Assembly: GCA_003132405.1 (NCBI GenBank)
Contig: PKXQ01000127.1
Span: 31,408-95,407 of the forward strand
Direction of reading: 5' to 3'
Length of the DNA: 64,000 nt
From: Acidobacteriaceae bacterium
GTDB taxonomy: Bacteria > Acidobacteriota > Terriglobia > Terriglobales > Acidobacteriaceae
This document shows positions 45,714 through 54,706 of the stretch, piece after piece; the stretch's first letter is position 1; the number at the start of each line of letters is the position of its first letter. Under the pieces are notes generated by a model. The model was given only the letters and a program-made list of their open reading frames with translations, did no database searches and had not been told where the DNA came from. A program made the translations under genes and the position numbers.

Positions 45714-46223
45714 TCAAGCAGCTTTGTCAGCCTTAACGTTCGCAGTATCGGCGATGCCGGTAAGAATCATGTCCGCGTGCTTTTCTTCCTCCAGCGTCTG
45801 GTTGAGCAGGGTTGCGTCCTCTTCGTTTCCCAGAATGTCGGCGAAGGTGCGCACGGCGCCATAGGCAGCCATTTCGTAGTGCTCGACTTTCTGGGCAGCG
45901 GCGATGATGCCCGCGTCCCGAACCGATTCGTCTGCTGTGTCTTTAATGACATCCTCACCTTCGGTAATCAATGCCGCGATGCCTTTGCACTTCTTGGAAT
46001 CGACGGAACCCTGCACCTGATTCAGAATACGCTCCAGGCGCGAGACGTGTCCCTCAGTTTCCTGGAGATGAGTTTGCAATGCATTCTTCAAGTGCGGATC
46101 GGTTGCCTTGTCGATCATTTTAGGGAGAGCTTTTGTGATTTGAGTTTCGGCGGAATAAAGCTGTTCGAGTTGATCAACGTAAAGCTTACGGAGACTGTCT
46201 AGGTTTGCGGGAAAAAAGTTCAT
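45714..46223 (-). CDS. YciE/YciF (DUF892) ferritin-like protein
   Basis: This 169-residue four-helix bundle has conserved acidic and histidine positions: YVDQLEQLYSAETQITKAL, ALQTHLQETEGHVSRLERIL, and EHYEMAAYGAVRTFADILG. Family members are small di-iron-type proteins induced in stress. The start is preceded by GTGAGG. It begins a group of small stress-type genes. Confidence 0.92.
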   Translation of the reverse strand: MNFFPANLDSLRKLYVDQLEQLYSAETQITKALPKMIDKATDPHLKNALQTHLQETEGHVSRLERILNQVQGSVDSKKCKGIAALITEGEDVIKDTADESVRDAGIIAAAQKVEHYEMAAYGAVRTFADILGNEEDATLLNQTLEEEKHADMILTGIADTANVKADKAA

Positions 46224-46348
46224 ATTAACCTCACGGATTTATATTGACTTACTACAGTTATAAAATTGGCTCGCGTGCTGCGAATAAAAGTGTCGCCAGT
46301 TATGCTCTTGAGAGCCAGCAAATGAGGTGTAAGGACCGCCCCGCGCCG

Positions 46349-46786
46349 CTAGGCAGCCTTTCGAGTGCGAGCGGCTTTTATCGCTGCCGCGCTGCGCGCT
46401 TTCTTTCCTCGTTTGGCCGCCGCGCTTTTGGCCTGGCGGGCCAGGGCTGGTTTGCTGACGGAATTTCGGGGCTCGCGCTTCAATGCTTTTTCGGTCGCGC
46501 GGGAACGTTTAGCGGATACCTTCCGCCGCGGGCTCTCACTTGCCTTTTCGTCTTGTGCTGCTTTTTTCTTTAGTGCTGAAGAGCCTTTTGGGGGTGGGAG
46601 TTTCACGCCGGCGCGTCGCGCTTTTGAAAGGCCAATCGCTATGGCCTGCTGGGACGAGCGGGCTCCGTGTTTGCCCTCCCGGACATGATGTATCTCTTCG
46701 CGCACGAACTCGCCTGCCTGGGTCGAAGGCGACTTACCTTCGCGAGCGTCTTCTCTCGCACGGTCGATTGTTTCCTGGTCGGGCAT
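46349..46786 (-). CDS. DUF6496-like basic protein
   Basis: The 145-residue protein has an N-terminal domain (MPDQETIDRAREDAREGKSP, then REEIHHVREGKHGARSSQQA and AIAIGLSKARRAGVKLPPPK) typical of small acidobacterial and proteobacterial proteins annotated as DUF6496. A Lys/Arg/Ala-rich tail follows, similar to histone H1-like tails, which suggests nucleic-acid binding. An ATG 24 codons upstream is possible but the conserved part starts at MPDQETI. Confidence 0.75.
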   Translation of the reverse strand: MPDQETIDRAREDAREGKSPSTQAGEFVREEIHHVREGKHGARSSQQAIAIGLSKARRAGVKLPPPKGSSALKKKAAQDEKASESPRRKVSAKRSRATEKALKREPRNSVSKPALARQAKSAAAKRGKKARSAAAIKAARTRKAA

Positions 46787-47100
46787 TGGGCATCCTTCCG
46801 CTATCGATTCAAAACCGATTTTAATGGGAAGGGCAGATGTGGCCAATCCACGATTCACCCTAGGGCAGTGCCCATTTCTGGTAGTGAGAAGTGTTGCGGA
46901 TACGAACGGGCATTGCTACGAACTGAGCCAATCTCGTTGCATGGCGATTGGTCCGGTTACCAACTCATATCTTTTCAGCGGCATCTCACCTTCGCTCGCA
47001 CGGTCGGCGCTTCCTTCATCGGGCGAATCCTTGGTTTAGCTCGTGAAGGCACGCAGCGTGGATTACTTGTAGCTGATCAATCGTCTTCTTGCGTCTTCTT
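46787..47100. other. Intergenic region without recognisable gene
   Basis: Short open frames on the plus strand show no ribosome site or recognisable similarity. The region should hold divergent promoters for the DUF6496-like gene and the POTRA-type gene; no clear consensus was picked out. Confidence 0.45.
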
Positions 47101-47703
47101 ATGCGTTTCTCGGTATTGACACTTCTAATGCTCAGCAGAGCTTTTGGCGCGGCGCAGGTTTTTTCCATGGGTCCGCAGGGGTTATACAACGGGCAAACCG
47201 TAAGTGCAATCGACTTGATTGCGAATCCTCACCGGGATGTGGAACCTCTTCGCGGGTCGGTTGTTCAAAAAGCAGGGGAGCCGTATGACCAGGAGAAAGT
47301 GCTCGCCAGCATTTCCGCGCTGCAACAGAAAGGCGATTTCGACAAAGTAACCGTCAATGTGATTCCGGATACCTCCGGTTTGCGCCTCAACGTTCTGCTT
47401 GAAGCGGCTTATTACCTGGGCATGATCGATTTTCAAGGTGTGGCAAAATCATCGTTTTCATACGGCCGTCTGCTGCAAGTCGTGAACTTGCAGGAAGAAG
47501 ATCCTTATGACGCGGCACGCATACCGCTCGCACAGGAAGCGCTATTGCGATTTCTGCAGCACGACGGATATTTTCGGGCGAAGGTCGATGTGGAGTCTCA
47601 GATCGACGACTCGCACGAAAGTACAATTTCCAATTTATCGGCGCAGGGCTCCGTGGACGTGGGAGGAGTGTCCGTGGACGGTAAATTTCACACCAAGTTT
47701 TGA
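47101..47703 (+). CDS. Secreted POTRA-domain protein, probably a truncated BamA/TamA-like protein
   Basis: The protein of about 200 residues has a signal peptide (RFSVLTLLMLSRAFGAAQVF), then two POTRA-like repeats: LRGSVVQKAGEPYDQEKVLASI to DKVTVNVIPDTSGLRLNVLLE, and IDFQGVAKSSFSYGRLLQVV to ARIPLAQEALLRFLQHDGYF. Full-length Omp85 proteins continue with more POTRA domains and a barrel; here the frame ends shortly after the second, directly against the convergent BrkB gene. It is either a remnant or a small periplasmic POTRA protein. An in-frame TTG four codons upstream is a weaker start. Confidence 0.65.
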   Translation: MRFSVLTLLMLSRAFGAAQVFSMGPQGLYNGQTVSAIDLIANPHRDVEPLRGSVVQKAGEPYDQEKVLASISALQQKGDFDKVTVNVIPDTSGLRLNVLLEAAYYLGMIDFQGVAKSSFSYGRLLQVVNLQEEDPYDAARIPLAQEALLRFLQHDGYFRAKVDVESQIDDSHESTISNLSAQGSVDVGGVSVDGKFHTKF

Positions 47704-47704
47704 G

Positions 47705-48601
47705 TCAGGCGGTACGGTCCTGAGGCTTCGCAATGGCAGAGCTATCTCGCAGCCGGGAGGGTGTGGCGCGATTTTCCTTTTCCAGTTCCGCATTGAGTTG
47801 TCCCCCGACGACGAAAATGAAGTATGCCCAATAAAGCCAGGTCATTAAAGCCATGAGGCCGCCCAAAGTTCCGTAGATTCGGTTGTAATTAGCAAAATGG
47901 CGAAAATAAATTCCGAGCAAAAGAGAGAGACCCATCCAGCAGACGACAGAAAGTATTGCGCCCGGCAGCGTGGCACGAAGGCGTTGTTTCACGTTGGGAG
48001 CGAGAAAATAAACCGTCTGCACGGCAACGATGGTGAAGGCAATCGCGAGAGTTTTGTGAATCAAAGGCCAAAGGAAGGTGAAAACTCCGGACATCGACAT
48101 TCTGCCGGCGAGCCACGCGCCGACTCTTGAGCCGAGGACCATGCTGGCCACAGCGCACATCAGAAGCGCGCCAGTGATGAGGGCCAAACCGAGCGCCAGG
48201 AGCCGCGTCTTCCAGAACGGGCGCTGATCAGTAACATTGTAGGCAGCGTCGAGTGCATCGATCATCTCATCGAAAGCGGACGACACGAGCCAGACCGTGC
48301 CCAGGGTTCCGAGCGAAAGCCAAGCGCGCAGGTTTGCGCCGAGCACTCCGATAAGCACAGAGTAAATTGTCGGCATCACTGCGTCAGCCGGCAGCACGCG
48401 CGTCATCGCCACCAGCACGTCGGCAAAGAAGTTGGGCAGTGGAATATAGGCCATCACGGCGGAGAGCAAGATCAGCGCGGGGAACACAGACACGATGGTG
48501 TAGTAGGACAGAGCAGCCGCGGCTTGGAAGGTCTGGTCTTGAAGCGCGTCGTGGTAGGCGCGTCCGATCGCATTCTTAGCTTTCGTAAATGTCATGCCCA
48601 T
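47705..48601 (-). CDS. YihY/BrkB-family membrane protein
   Basis: The protein of about 298 residues has six membrane segments and family motifs QAAAALSYYTIVSVFPALIL, RAWLSLGTLGTVWLVSSAF, FWKTRLLALGLALITGALLM, and TLGGLMALMTWLYWAYFIFVVGGQLNAE. The molecular function is unknown; the old RNase BN label is incorrect. The start MGMTFTKAKN is chosen over an upstream ATG because conserved sequence begins here. It is convergent with the POTRA gene. Confidence 0.9.
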   Translation of the reverse strand: MGMTFTKAKNAIGRAYHDALQDQTFQAAAALSYYTIVSVFPALILLSAVMAYIPLPNFFADVLVAMTRVLPADAVMPTIYSVLIGVLGANLRAWLSLGTLGTVWLVSSAFDEMIDALDAAYNVTDQRPFWKTRLLALGLALITGALLMCAVASMVLGSRVGAWLAGRMSMSGVFTFLWPLIHKTLAIAFTIVAVQTVYFLAPNVKQRLRATLPGAILSVVCWMGLSLLLGIYFRHFANYNRIYGTLGGLMALMTWLYWAYFIFVVGGQLNAELEKENRATPSRLRDSSAIAKPQDRTA

Positions 48602-48818
48602 GGATTCGGTGCAGCGCCCGTGAGGGACCTTCTGCAAAATATACATTACATACAAACCTGTGCAGGGGTTGGCGATGTAGTGGATTACGAACTAGAAAAC
48701 AATCCGGTGTCGATGAGTGAAAGAGAGGAGGAAACCAGACGAGGGGCGCGGACGCTGGAGGGCTGCCCGCGAATTACGCCTGACGTGTGCCCTCCAGCCG
48801 CGCTATAGGGTCGTGTGC

Positions 48819-49040
48819 TTACGCCGCTCTGCCCGTGCGACGGGCACCTAGAAATTCCGCCTCTGCCTGGAGCCAGTCTTCGACTTCGAAGCCGTCAACC
48901 TTGCCGCGCTCCTCATAGAGTTCATAGGCTCTTCGCCGAACTTGCTCTTGCAGATCGGCCGGAGCCTGGAGGGATTGGACTGGCTGTTCTTTGTTGGGGC
49001 TGTCGCTTTTCATTTCAAATTCCCTTTTTTCCAGTTTCAT
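48819..49040 (-). CDS. DUF2934 small protein
   Basis: The 73-residue protein ends with the DUF2934 motif LQEQVRRRAYELYEERGKV, then DWLQAEAEFL. The start is preceded by AAAGGAG. DUF2934 proteins are common in stress-type gene groups in Acidobacteriota and Proteobacteria; their function is unknown. An internal ATG (MKSDSPNK) is a second possible start. Confidence 0.85.
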   Translation of the reverse strand: MKLEKREFEMKSDSPNKEQPVQSLQAPADLQEQVRRRAYELYEERGKVDGFEVEDWLQAEAEFLGARRTGRAA

Positions 49041-49391
49041 TTTTGATTCTCCTTTCGAGAGAGGACACCTCTCGCGTCTATTTCGTAGATTGATTGAGAT
49101 AAGGTTGGACAGGACAAGAGCCGCGCCCTCGCGACTGCCGTCGTCACATCTTCTTAGATTGACTGTACACCCAGGGCAGCAAAATTGGGAGTACGGTAAT
49201 CGCTGTATTGAATCGTAATGTTATGTAAAAACGAAATCTGGCGATTTGGTTGGAGAACGGTCTGCCGCACAGTACGGTCATTCTGCAGCCGAATTTACAG
49301 CCTGCACTGGATAGCTGGGAGGACGATCCGACGGTAGGTTGAGAAGGTGGAAAAATCTCTACTGCTTAAAGAGTTCTCAGGAGGCTGTGCG
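49041..49391. other. Divergent intergenic region
   Basis: No gene was recognised. It holds the ribosome site of the DUF2934 gene at its left end and CAGGAGG at its right end (about 49379), which fixes the start of the SYLF gene. Promoters for both genes are expected but no consensus was confirmed. Confidence 0.5.
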
Positions 49392-50120
49392 ATGAAATTA
49401 CAAAAGAAGTTGGCTACTTGCCTCGCGGCATTGACCATGTCGGTTGTGGTCATGGCGGGCACCAGTTGGGCCGAAGACAAATCAGATGTCGACAAACGAA
49501 TTGAAAAGGCTGCGGATGTTCTTAACGAAATTATGAGCACTCCGGACAAAGCAATTCCAGACAAGGTGATGTCGGACGCGAAGTGCATTGCCGTCGTACC
49601 TTCGATGGTGAAAATTGCGGTCGGCTTCGGTGGCAATCATGGCAAGGGAGTAGCCACTTGCCGTACCGAGCACGGCTGGAGCGCACCCGCTCCCATCACG
49701 GTTACTGGCGGGAGCTGGGGTTTGCAGCTCGGGGGGCAGGCCGTCGATCTCGTGATGATCGTTACCAATGACGACGGGATGCAGCATTTGCTCGCGAGCA
49801 AATTCAAGATCGGCGCGGACGCTTCTGCCGCGGCTGGCCCGGTGGGACGTGATGCCGGCGCCGACACGGACTGGAAGATGAAGGCGGAAGTGCTGACTTA
49901 TTCGCGCGCTCGCGGTCTATTCGCCGGCGTCGACTTGAGCGGCTCGGCGATCACGCAGGACAAGGACGAGACGCGGGTTCTTTACGGCAGCATGGAGTCA
50001 TTTCGGGACATTCTCGATGGACAGGTAGCTCCTCCAGCCGGCAGCGAGCCCTTCCTGGCCACGGTCAGAAAGTACTCTGCCCAGTCGCACAATCAGGAAC
50101 GGGGAGCGCTAACGCACTAA
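49392..50120 (+). CDS. SYLF-domain (Ysc84-like) secreted lipid-binding protein
   Basis: The 242-residue protein has a signal peptide (KLATCLAALTMSVVVMAGTSWA) and a SYLF domain covering the rest: RIEKAADVLNEIMSTPDKAI, AKCIAVVPSMVKIAVGFGGNH, GLQLGGQAVDLVMIVTNDDG, EVLTYSRARGLFAGVDLSGS. SYLF domains bind phosphoinositides in eukaryotes; bacterial members are periplasmic and of unknown role. The ATG follows AGGAGG at eight bases, so the longer open frame from 49347 is not used. Confidence 0.9.
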   Translation: MKLQKKLATCLAALTMSVVVMAGTSWAEDKSDVDKRIEKAADVLNEIMSTPDKAIPDKVMSDAKCIAVVPSMVKIAVGFGGNHGKGVATCRTEHGWSAPAPITVTGGSWGLQLGGQAVDLVMIVTNDDGMQHLLASKFKIGADASAAAGPVGRDAGADTDWKMKAEVLTYSRARGLFAGVDLSGSAITQDKDETRVLYGSMESFRDILDGQVAPPAGSEPFLATVRKYSAQSHNQERGALTH

Positions 50121-50174
50121 ACATTAATGCTGTGAGCAACCGAAGTTTCATCGTGCGTGGTCTAATCTTGCGTC

Positions 50175-50324
50175 TTAGTGACGTTTGAAATATTGGACCG
50201 CGCGCTCATGAGCTTCGGCTGCTTTTCTTGTGGCGAACGTACCGAGATTGCGCCTGTGTCCAGTCTTCGGGTTTTTCTTGCGCGAGTAGAGGCGGTACTC
50301 GCCGGATTTGAGTTTTCGAATCAT
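50175..50324 (-). CDS. Small basic DUF-type protein (49 residues)
   Basis: The translation begins MIRKLKSGEYRLYSRKK and continues with RRNLGTFATRKAAEAHERAV, ending in QYFKRH. This matches a small basic protein widely seen in bacterial genomes near DUF892 and CsbD genes, annotated only as hypothetical. The tyrosine-rich start and basic helix suggest nucleic-acid binding, but this is inference. GAGGAG lies upstream of the ATG on the minus strand. Confidence 0.78.
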   Translation of the reverse strand: MIRKLKSGEYRLYSRKKNPKTGHRRNLGTFATRKAAEAHERAVQYFKRH

Positions 50325-50606
50325 GGGTACTCCTCAGGTCTCCTCATTAACTTCAATGTGAGACTTCGATTTGATGCGGCCGGAGGAATGAAGGTAGGGC
50401 TGGCTGCCTACAGCAAACAGGGGCTCGGATTACACGGTTCCTACGATTCTTTCTTTCGCGGGCATTCACTAATGTGAATGCAGGTCAATTATGCCTAAGA
50501 AGGAAAAGTATGAAAAATGCGCGTAGGCGCCGCTTTCTGTAACGCAAGGTTAGCTGAGCGGGATCACTGGCGATTGACACAATAGGCGTCTAGATCATAA
50601 GGAGAA

Positions 50607-50765
50607 ATGAAAATGGGAACCATTCTGTTGATCATCTTGATTTTGCTGCTCGTCGGTGCATTGCCAACCTGGCCCTACAGCAGTGGATGGGGATATTACC
50701 CCAGCGGCGGGCTCGGATTGGTGGTCGTCATCGTGCTGGTCCTGGTCTTATTGGGACGAGTCTAG
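50607..50765 (+). CDS. DUF3309 small membrane protein (52 residues)
   Basis: The protein is a pair of hydrophobic segments around a short aromatic loop: TILLIILILLLVGALPTWPY, then SSGWGYYPSGG and LGLVVVIVLVLVLLGRV. This is the DUF3309 pattern. A GGAG ribosome site is three to seven bases before the ATG. Function is unknown; it is usually found among stress-induced small proteins. Confidence 0.88.
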   Translation: MKMGTILLIILILLLVGALPTWPYSSGWGYYPSGGLGLVVVIVLVLVLLGRV

Positions 50766-50826
50766 CTGCTTCACAAGACGATTTTTTCAAATGCTGCACA
50801 TTTCTAAAACTATAGGAGAGTGAACG

Positions 50827-51084
50827 ATGAACTGGGATGAAGCCAAGGGCAAGTGGAAGCAGATGAAAGGTTCGGTGAAGACGCAATGGGGCAAGCTCAC
50901 CGACGACGATATGGATGTTATCGCGGGACAGAAGGACGTTCTCGTAGGCAAGATCCAGGAGCGCTACGGCATCGCGAAGGACGCAGCCACCAAGCAGGTT
51001 GACGACTGGAATCCTCCAGTGGTGGTCGATGACCCTAACCCTCAGCGCGAGCGCGACCTGCAACGGGAGCGCAAGGCCAGCTAA
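50827..51084 (+). CDS. CsbD-family stress protein
   Basis: The 85-residue protein begins MNWDEAKGKWKQMKGSVKTQ, then WGKLTDDDMDVIAGQKDVLV and GKIQERYGIAKDAATKQVDDW, the CsbD pattern. CsbD proteins are abundant general-stress proteins of unknown activity. TAGGAGAG precedes the start. It probably lies in one transcript with the DUF3309 gene, 60 bases upstream. Confidence 0.95.
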   Translation: MNWDEAKGKWKQMKGSVKTQWGKLTDDDMDVIAGQKDVLVGKIQERYGIAKDAATKQVDDWNPPVVVDDPNPQRERDLQRERKAS

Positions 51085-51353
51085 ATTAAATGGTCGATAG
51101 TGAGCGGGCACAGGTGTGTCCGCTCACGACTTACGCAACCCTGGCCTTGGTGGATAAGCGCTGGTGGACCAGCTAACATAAGCAGTTAGTAGTGCGCAGT
51201 AACTCGACTAACCCTCCTGCAGTAACTCCTGTAAACATTAAAACCAACTACAGCACGTTATATCATCACTCGGCTAACTTCTATTACTCTGCTGAAAGCG
51301 TTTCGATGGAGTGTAGAACTACTCTTATAACGACAGACGGAGATGACTTTGGC

Positions 51354-52318
51354 ATGCATTTTGCTAACGCACAAGACGCGCAGCGTGGGGATAGGTCATG
51401 GCGTGTCGCCGCTGCCGCGAGCATGATTTGCTGCTTTCTGTGCTTGTGCACTCCATCGTGGGGCAGAGCACGTCGGCGGAAAACAACCTATCGGCCGGCG
51501 AACTATTGCGTCGCGCTGTCGACGGAGAGTTGAAGGGACAGGCCGACGATCATACGCATTGGATGTATCAGGTCAAAGAAACTCATTCCGGCAAAGAAGA
51601 AGTCAAGTGCGTGGTTCAGACCAAGCAAGGTAAGCTTGATCGCCTGCTTTTAGTAAACGGAAAATCCCTTTCTGCGGAACAACAAAAACAGGAAGACCGC
51701 CGCATTGCGATCCTGTTGAGCAAAGCCGATGTAACCAAAAAACGGCAGCGGGCTCAGCAAAAAGATGCGCGCCAGACGGAGGATCTATTCCAGATGCTGC
51801 CTAACGCGCTGACGGTGAAGTACGGAGAGCGCAAGGACGACCTGGTGGAACTCCTCTTCGAGCCCAATCCGAAGTTTGACCCGCCTACTCGGGAGGCGTC
51901 AGTGTTTCATGCCATGGAAGGGCGGATCTGGATCAGCGTTAAAGAGGATCGGCTGGCCGAAATCGAAGGGCACCTTATAAGAGAAGTTAAATTTGGCGGC
52001 GGGCTGCTCGGGTACCTGGATAAAGGTGGAGAGTTCCACGTCAAACAGTCAGAGGTGTCGCCGCGCCATTGGGAGATCAGCCTGCTGCACGTCAATATGC
52101 ATGGCAAGGCTTTGTTCTTCAAGACGATCTCGGTGCAGCAGGACGAGAATCGAAGCAATTTTCGGCAAGTTCCTGACGATCTGACGCTTGCGCAAGCGGC
52201 TGAGGAATTGCAAAAACAGTCAGGGGTGAAATCAGCGCAGGGCGATCGTCATGATCGGCCGGCCGCTCAGACGCAGTCGTCCCCTAAAGCGACGCAAAAA
52301 TCGGGAGGTGTTTTATGA
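51354..52318 (+). pseudogene. Secreted hypothetical protein, frameshifted near the signal peptide
   Basis: The mature part (about 285 residues) is open from about 51460 to the stop: STSAENNLSAGELLRRAVDG, HTHWMYQVKETHSGKEEVKC, ADVTKKRQRAQQKDARQTED, EGRIWISVKEDRLAEIEGHL. This looks like a secreted acidobacterial family with no named domain. The signal peptide (VAAAASMICCFLCLCTPSWG) is in another frame. Adding one G to the GGGG at 51460-51463 joins them. Without the fix, translation from ATG 51398 gives a 306-residue protein with an unconvincing N-terminus. Its stop overlaps the next gene start. Confidence 0.65.
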
Positions 52319-52688
52319 AACTCGCAGTGTGTGTATTGGCAGTTGTGATCGCGGGATGGTGCTTCGGCCCTGTCCGGGCGTCAGCTTCTGGGGGCGGGAT
52401 CGATCCAGTTTTCCATCCGCCCAAGCGTCACTCCAGCAATCATCGTATCCGCAGCCGCAATCGTCCTGGGATTTGACGACGCCGGAGGTTCAGCGGTTGA
52501 TCGAGGACCGACTAACTTCGGAGTCGGCGCTTGAGAATACGAGGATCGGCGTCAAGACCGACGACGGCGCAGTCGTGTTAACGGGCAAGGTTGCCGACGA
52601 CAGGCAACGCGAACTCGCAAGCGAGATAGCGAAGGCCTACGCAGGCAATCGGCGTATTGAAAACCAGATCGAAGTTCGCGGAATTTAG
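52315..52688 (+). pseudogene. Secreted BON-domain protein, frameshifted after the signal peptide
   Basis: The ATG overlaps the preceding stop (ATGA), and its frame encodes a clear signal peptide (MKLAVCVLAVVIAGWCFGP, then VRASA). The BON domain (TTPEVQRLIEDRLTSESALE; IGVKTDDGAVVLTGKVADDR; AKAYAGNRRIENQIEVRGI) is in another frame. Adding one G to the five-G run at 52390-52394 gives a continuous protein of about 124 residues. BON domains bind phospholipid membranes and occur in osmotic-stress proteins such as OsmY. Confidence 0.75.
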
Positions 52689-52769
52689 CGGGAACTTTAA
52701 CGCCAAGATTGCTAACGCAAAAAATTAGGGCAGAAGACTTTAAGACTTACGAAAAGGGGCGTCAACAAA

Positions 52770-53557
52770 TTGAGCATTACTTACAGTATTGTTATTCCGG
52801 CCTACAACGAAGGCGAACGTCTGGGAGCAACTCTCGAAAAGGTCCTTGCCTGTGTGAATCAACGGGGATGGGATACCGAAGTAATCGTAGTCAATGATGG
52901 ATCGCGGGATAATACGGCAGAGTTAGTACGCGCCTACGCCGAACGGGATCCGAGGTTGCGACTGGTGGAGAATCCCGGCAATCGCGGCAAAGGTTATAGC
53001 GTCCGCCACGGCGTGCTGCAAGCGCGCGGAGATATCATTGTGTTCAGCGACGCCGACCTGTCTTCGCCGATCGAGGAGATGCCGAAGTTGCTCGAGGCGC
53101 TGGCGGCCGGGGCGGACATTGCTGTCGGCTCCCGGTGGATGCAGGCGGAACTGCAGAGCAAGCGCCAATCGCTGGCTCGCCAACTGTTTGGCAGAGTATT
53201 TAATTTGTTGTTGCGGCTGATTCTCGGCCTGCGCTTCAAAGATACGCAATGCGGATTTAAAGCTCTCACCAGGCAGGCCGCGCGAGCGATTCTCCCATTG
53301 CAGCGGATTGATGGCTGGGGATTCGATCCTGAATTCTTTTTCTCGCGCGCAAGTTCGGCTTCAGGGTGACACAGGTGGCAGTGCGGTGGGCGCACAGCGA
53401 AGGCACGCGGATCAATCCGCTAATTGACGGCGCGCGCATGTTTCAAGAGATGGTGCGCATCCGCTGGTGTGACCTGGATGGCAAGTATGAGGGTGACGGG
53501 GCAATCGGCGCGCGGCCCGGTGGGGCGCTGTCTGAAGAAGCTGCGTCGGAAGTTTAA
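52770..53557 (+). pseudogene. Dolichyl-phosphate-type GT2 glycosyltransferase, frameshifted near the C-terminus
   Basis: The 5' frame (TTG start with AAAAGGGG upstream) encodes a GT2 catalytic domain: YSIVIPAYNEGERLGATLEK, VIVVNDGSRDNTAE, IVFSDADLSSPIEEMPKL, and FKDTQCGFKALTRQAA, ending at GWGFDPEFFF. The remaining part (VTQVAVRWAHSEGTRINPLI) is in another frame. Adding one T to the T5 run at about 53339-53343 restores LARKFGFRVTQ and gives about 260 residues. The enzyme should transfer glucose or mannose to a polyprenyl phosphate, the donor needed by the GT87/GT-C enzymes at 17-23 kb. Confidence 0.85.
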
Positions 53558-53955
53558 CGTCGCGTTTTCAAAACGGAGGCGGGCGTTCTTAGAATTGAAA
53601 TTGCGCTGAATCAGAACTTAAATCGGCGTAGATAAGTGTTGGCTCCATTCAGAGAAACAGTAAAAATCTGAACTTCGTTACCTCATATCCTCCGCCGATT
53701 CTCTGACACTGTTCGTCTTCGAGAGTCCGACCCTCTGGTTCTTAAGCACGCCCCGATTGCGCTTTAGATGCGAAAATGCGCGATGGGGACGAAAAAACTT
53801 TGGCGTAGCATCAAGAGTTGTTTGGGGATCGGCTAAATGGGTAATTACAGCCCAGAGGACGGTGAAATACAGGTTGAAGTGGATGTGATCGCCGTTGGCT
53901 CACGGCTATAGTCGACTGAGCATTCGATTCGAAGGCAATTTTGAAGGGGGGCATC
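53558..53955. other. Intergenic region without recognisable gene
   Basis: About 400 bases without a supported gene. A short basic open frame overlaps the end of the glycosyltransferase but has no ribosome site. AAGGGGGG at about 53944 is the ribosome site of the DUF1328 gene. Confidence 0.5.
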
Positions 53956-54129
53956 ATGCTTTATTGGACCCTAATGTTTCTGGTAATCGCGGTGATTGCT
54001 GGAGTCCTGGGCTTTACTGGCGTAGCGGTTGCTGCCGCGGGTGTCGCGAAGCTGCTGTTTTTCGTCTTCCTGGTGCTCTTTGTGATTTCACTTTTCGCCC
54101 ACCTGACGCGACGCGGAACATCTGTCTAG
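53956..54129 (+). CDS. DUF1328 (YtjA-like) small membrane protein
   Basis: The 57-residue protein [20 protein letters not shown], then [20 protein letters not shown], ending HLTRRGTSV, is the DUF1328 pattern with two membrane helices. Function unknown; common in stress-associated gene groups. The ATG is preceded by a purine-rich ribosome site. Confidence 0.92.
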   Translation: MLYWTLMFLVIAVIAGVLGFTGVAVAAAGVAKLLFFVFLVLFVISLFAHLTRRGTSV

Positions 54130-54417
54130 ATTTGTCGCAGCTTTTTAAGTCGCACGTCGAAGGACGCGATGTCGGGCCGAACCTGGCCGACATCCGTCCT
54201 CGGCGTATGCGGTTGTGAAAACGTGTTTTATCGGCTACTTCTGGGTTCCGACCCGCTGAAATTCCTGTCCGCATTCTCTTATCCCACATTGAAAAGAATG
54301 AAGTGCGGGATGATATTTTTCCCAACCTTTGCAATCATTTGCGACAACTAAATAGAAGGATGTTATTCAATTCCGAATGGGGCCGAAAGCCCCGTACTTT
54401 GTGAGGAGGAAATTTTC

Positions 54418-54600
54418 ATGGCAGATGATATGGACAAGAAGAATCAGCGGGACAATCAATCCGGACAAGGCCAGCAAGGCGGTCAATCCGGCCAGGGCCA
54501 GCACGGCGGCCAGTCGGGTCAACAGAATCCGCCCAAGAAGAGCGGACAGGGCGGCGAGGATGAGCACGAACAGGACCAGAATCGTCAACGTCGCGCTTAG
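54418..54600 (+). CDS. Gly/Gln-rich hydrophilic small protein
   Basis: The 60-residue protein is almost all Gly, Gln, Asn, Asp, Lys and Ser, with repeats of the type GQ(G/Q)GGQSGQ, and no hydrophobic core. It resembles small disordered stress proteins (hydrophilin-like). A GTGAGGAGG ribosome site precedes the ATG, and a strong terminator follows 36 bases after the stop, so it is a real gene with its own transcript end. Confidence 0.75.
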   Translation: MADDMDKKNQRDNQSGQGQQGGQSGQGQHGGQSGQQNPPKKSGQGGEDEHEQDQNRQRRA

Positions 54601-54635
54601 TAGTCTGTCCCTCTCATAACTAAGGATCAACTGGA

Positions 54636-54671
54636 AGTCCCGGCCCGTTATGGGCCGGGACTAATTTTTTT
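54636..54671 (+). terminator. Rho-independent terminator
   Basis: Arms AGTCCCGGCCC (54636-54646) and GGGCCGGGACT (54652-54662) pair perfectly around a five-base loop and are followed by AA and seven T residues. It ends the transcript of the Gly/Gln-rich protein gene. Confidence 0.9.
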
Positions 54672-54706
54672 CTCCGATGAAGAATGAACGTTTACGAGGC
54701 AGCTCA

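Noticed and set aside
52251..52688. Single 145-codon open frame for the BON protein without frameshift
   Set aside because: Its first 40 residues are Arg/Cys-rich nonsense, while the overlapping frame gives a clean signal peptide with a start coupled to the previous stop.
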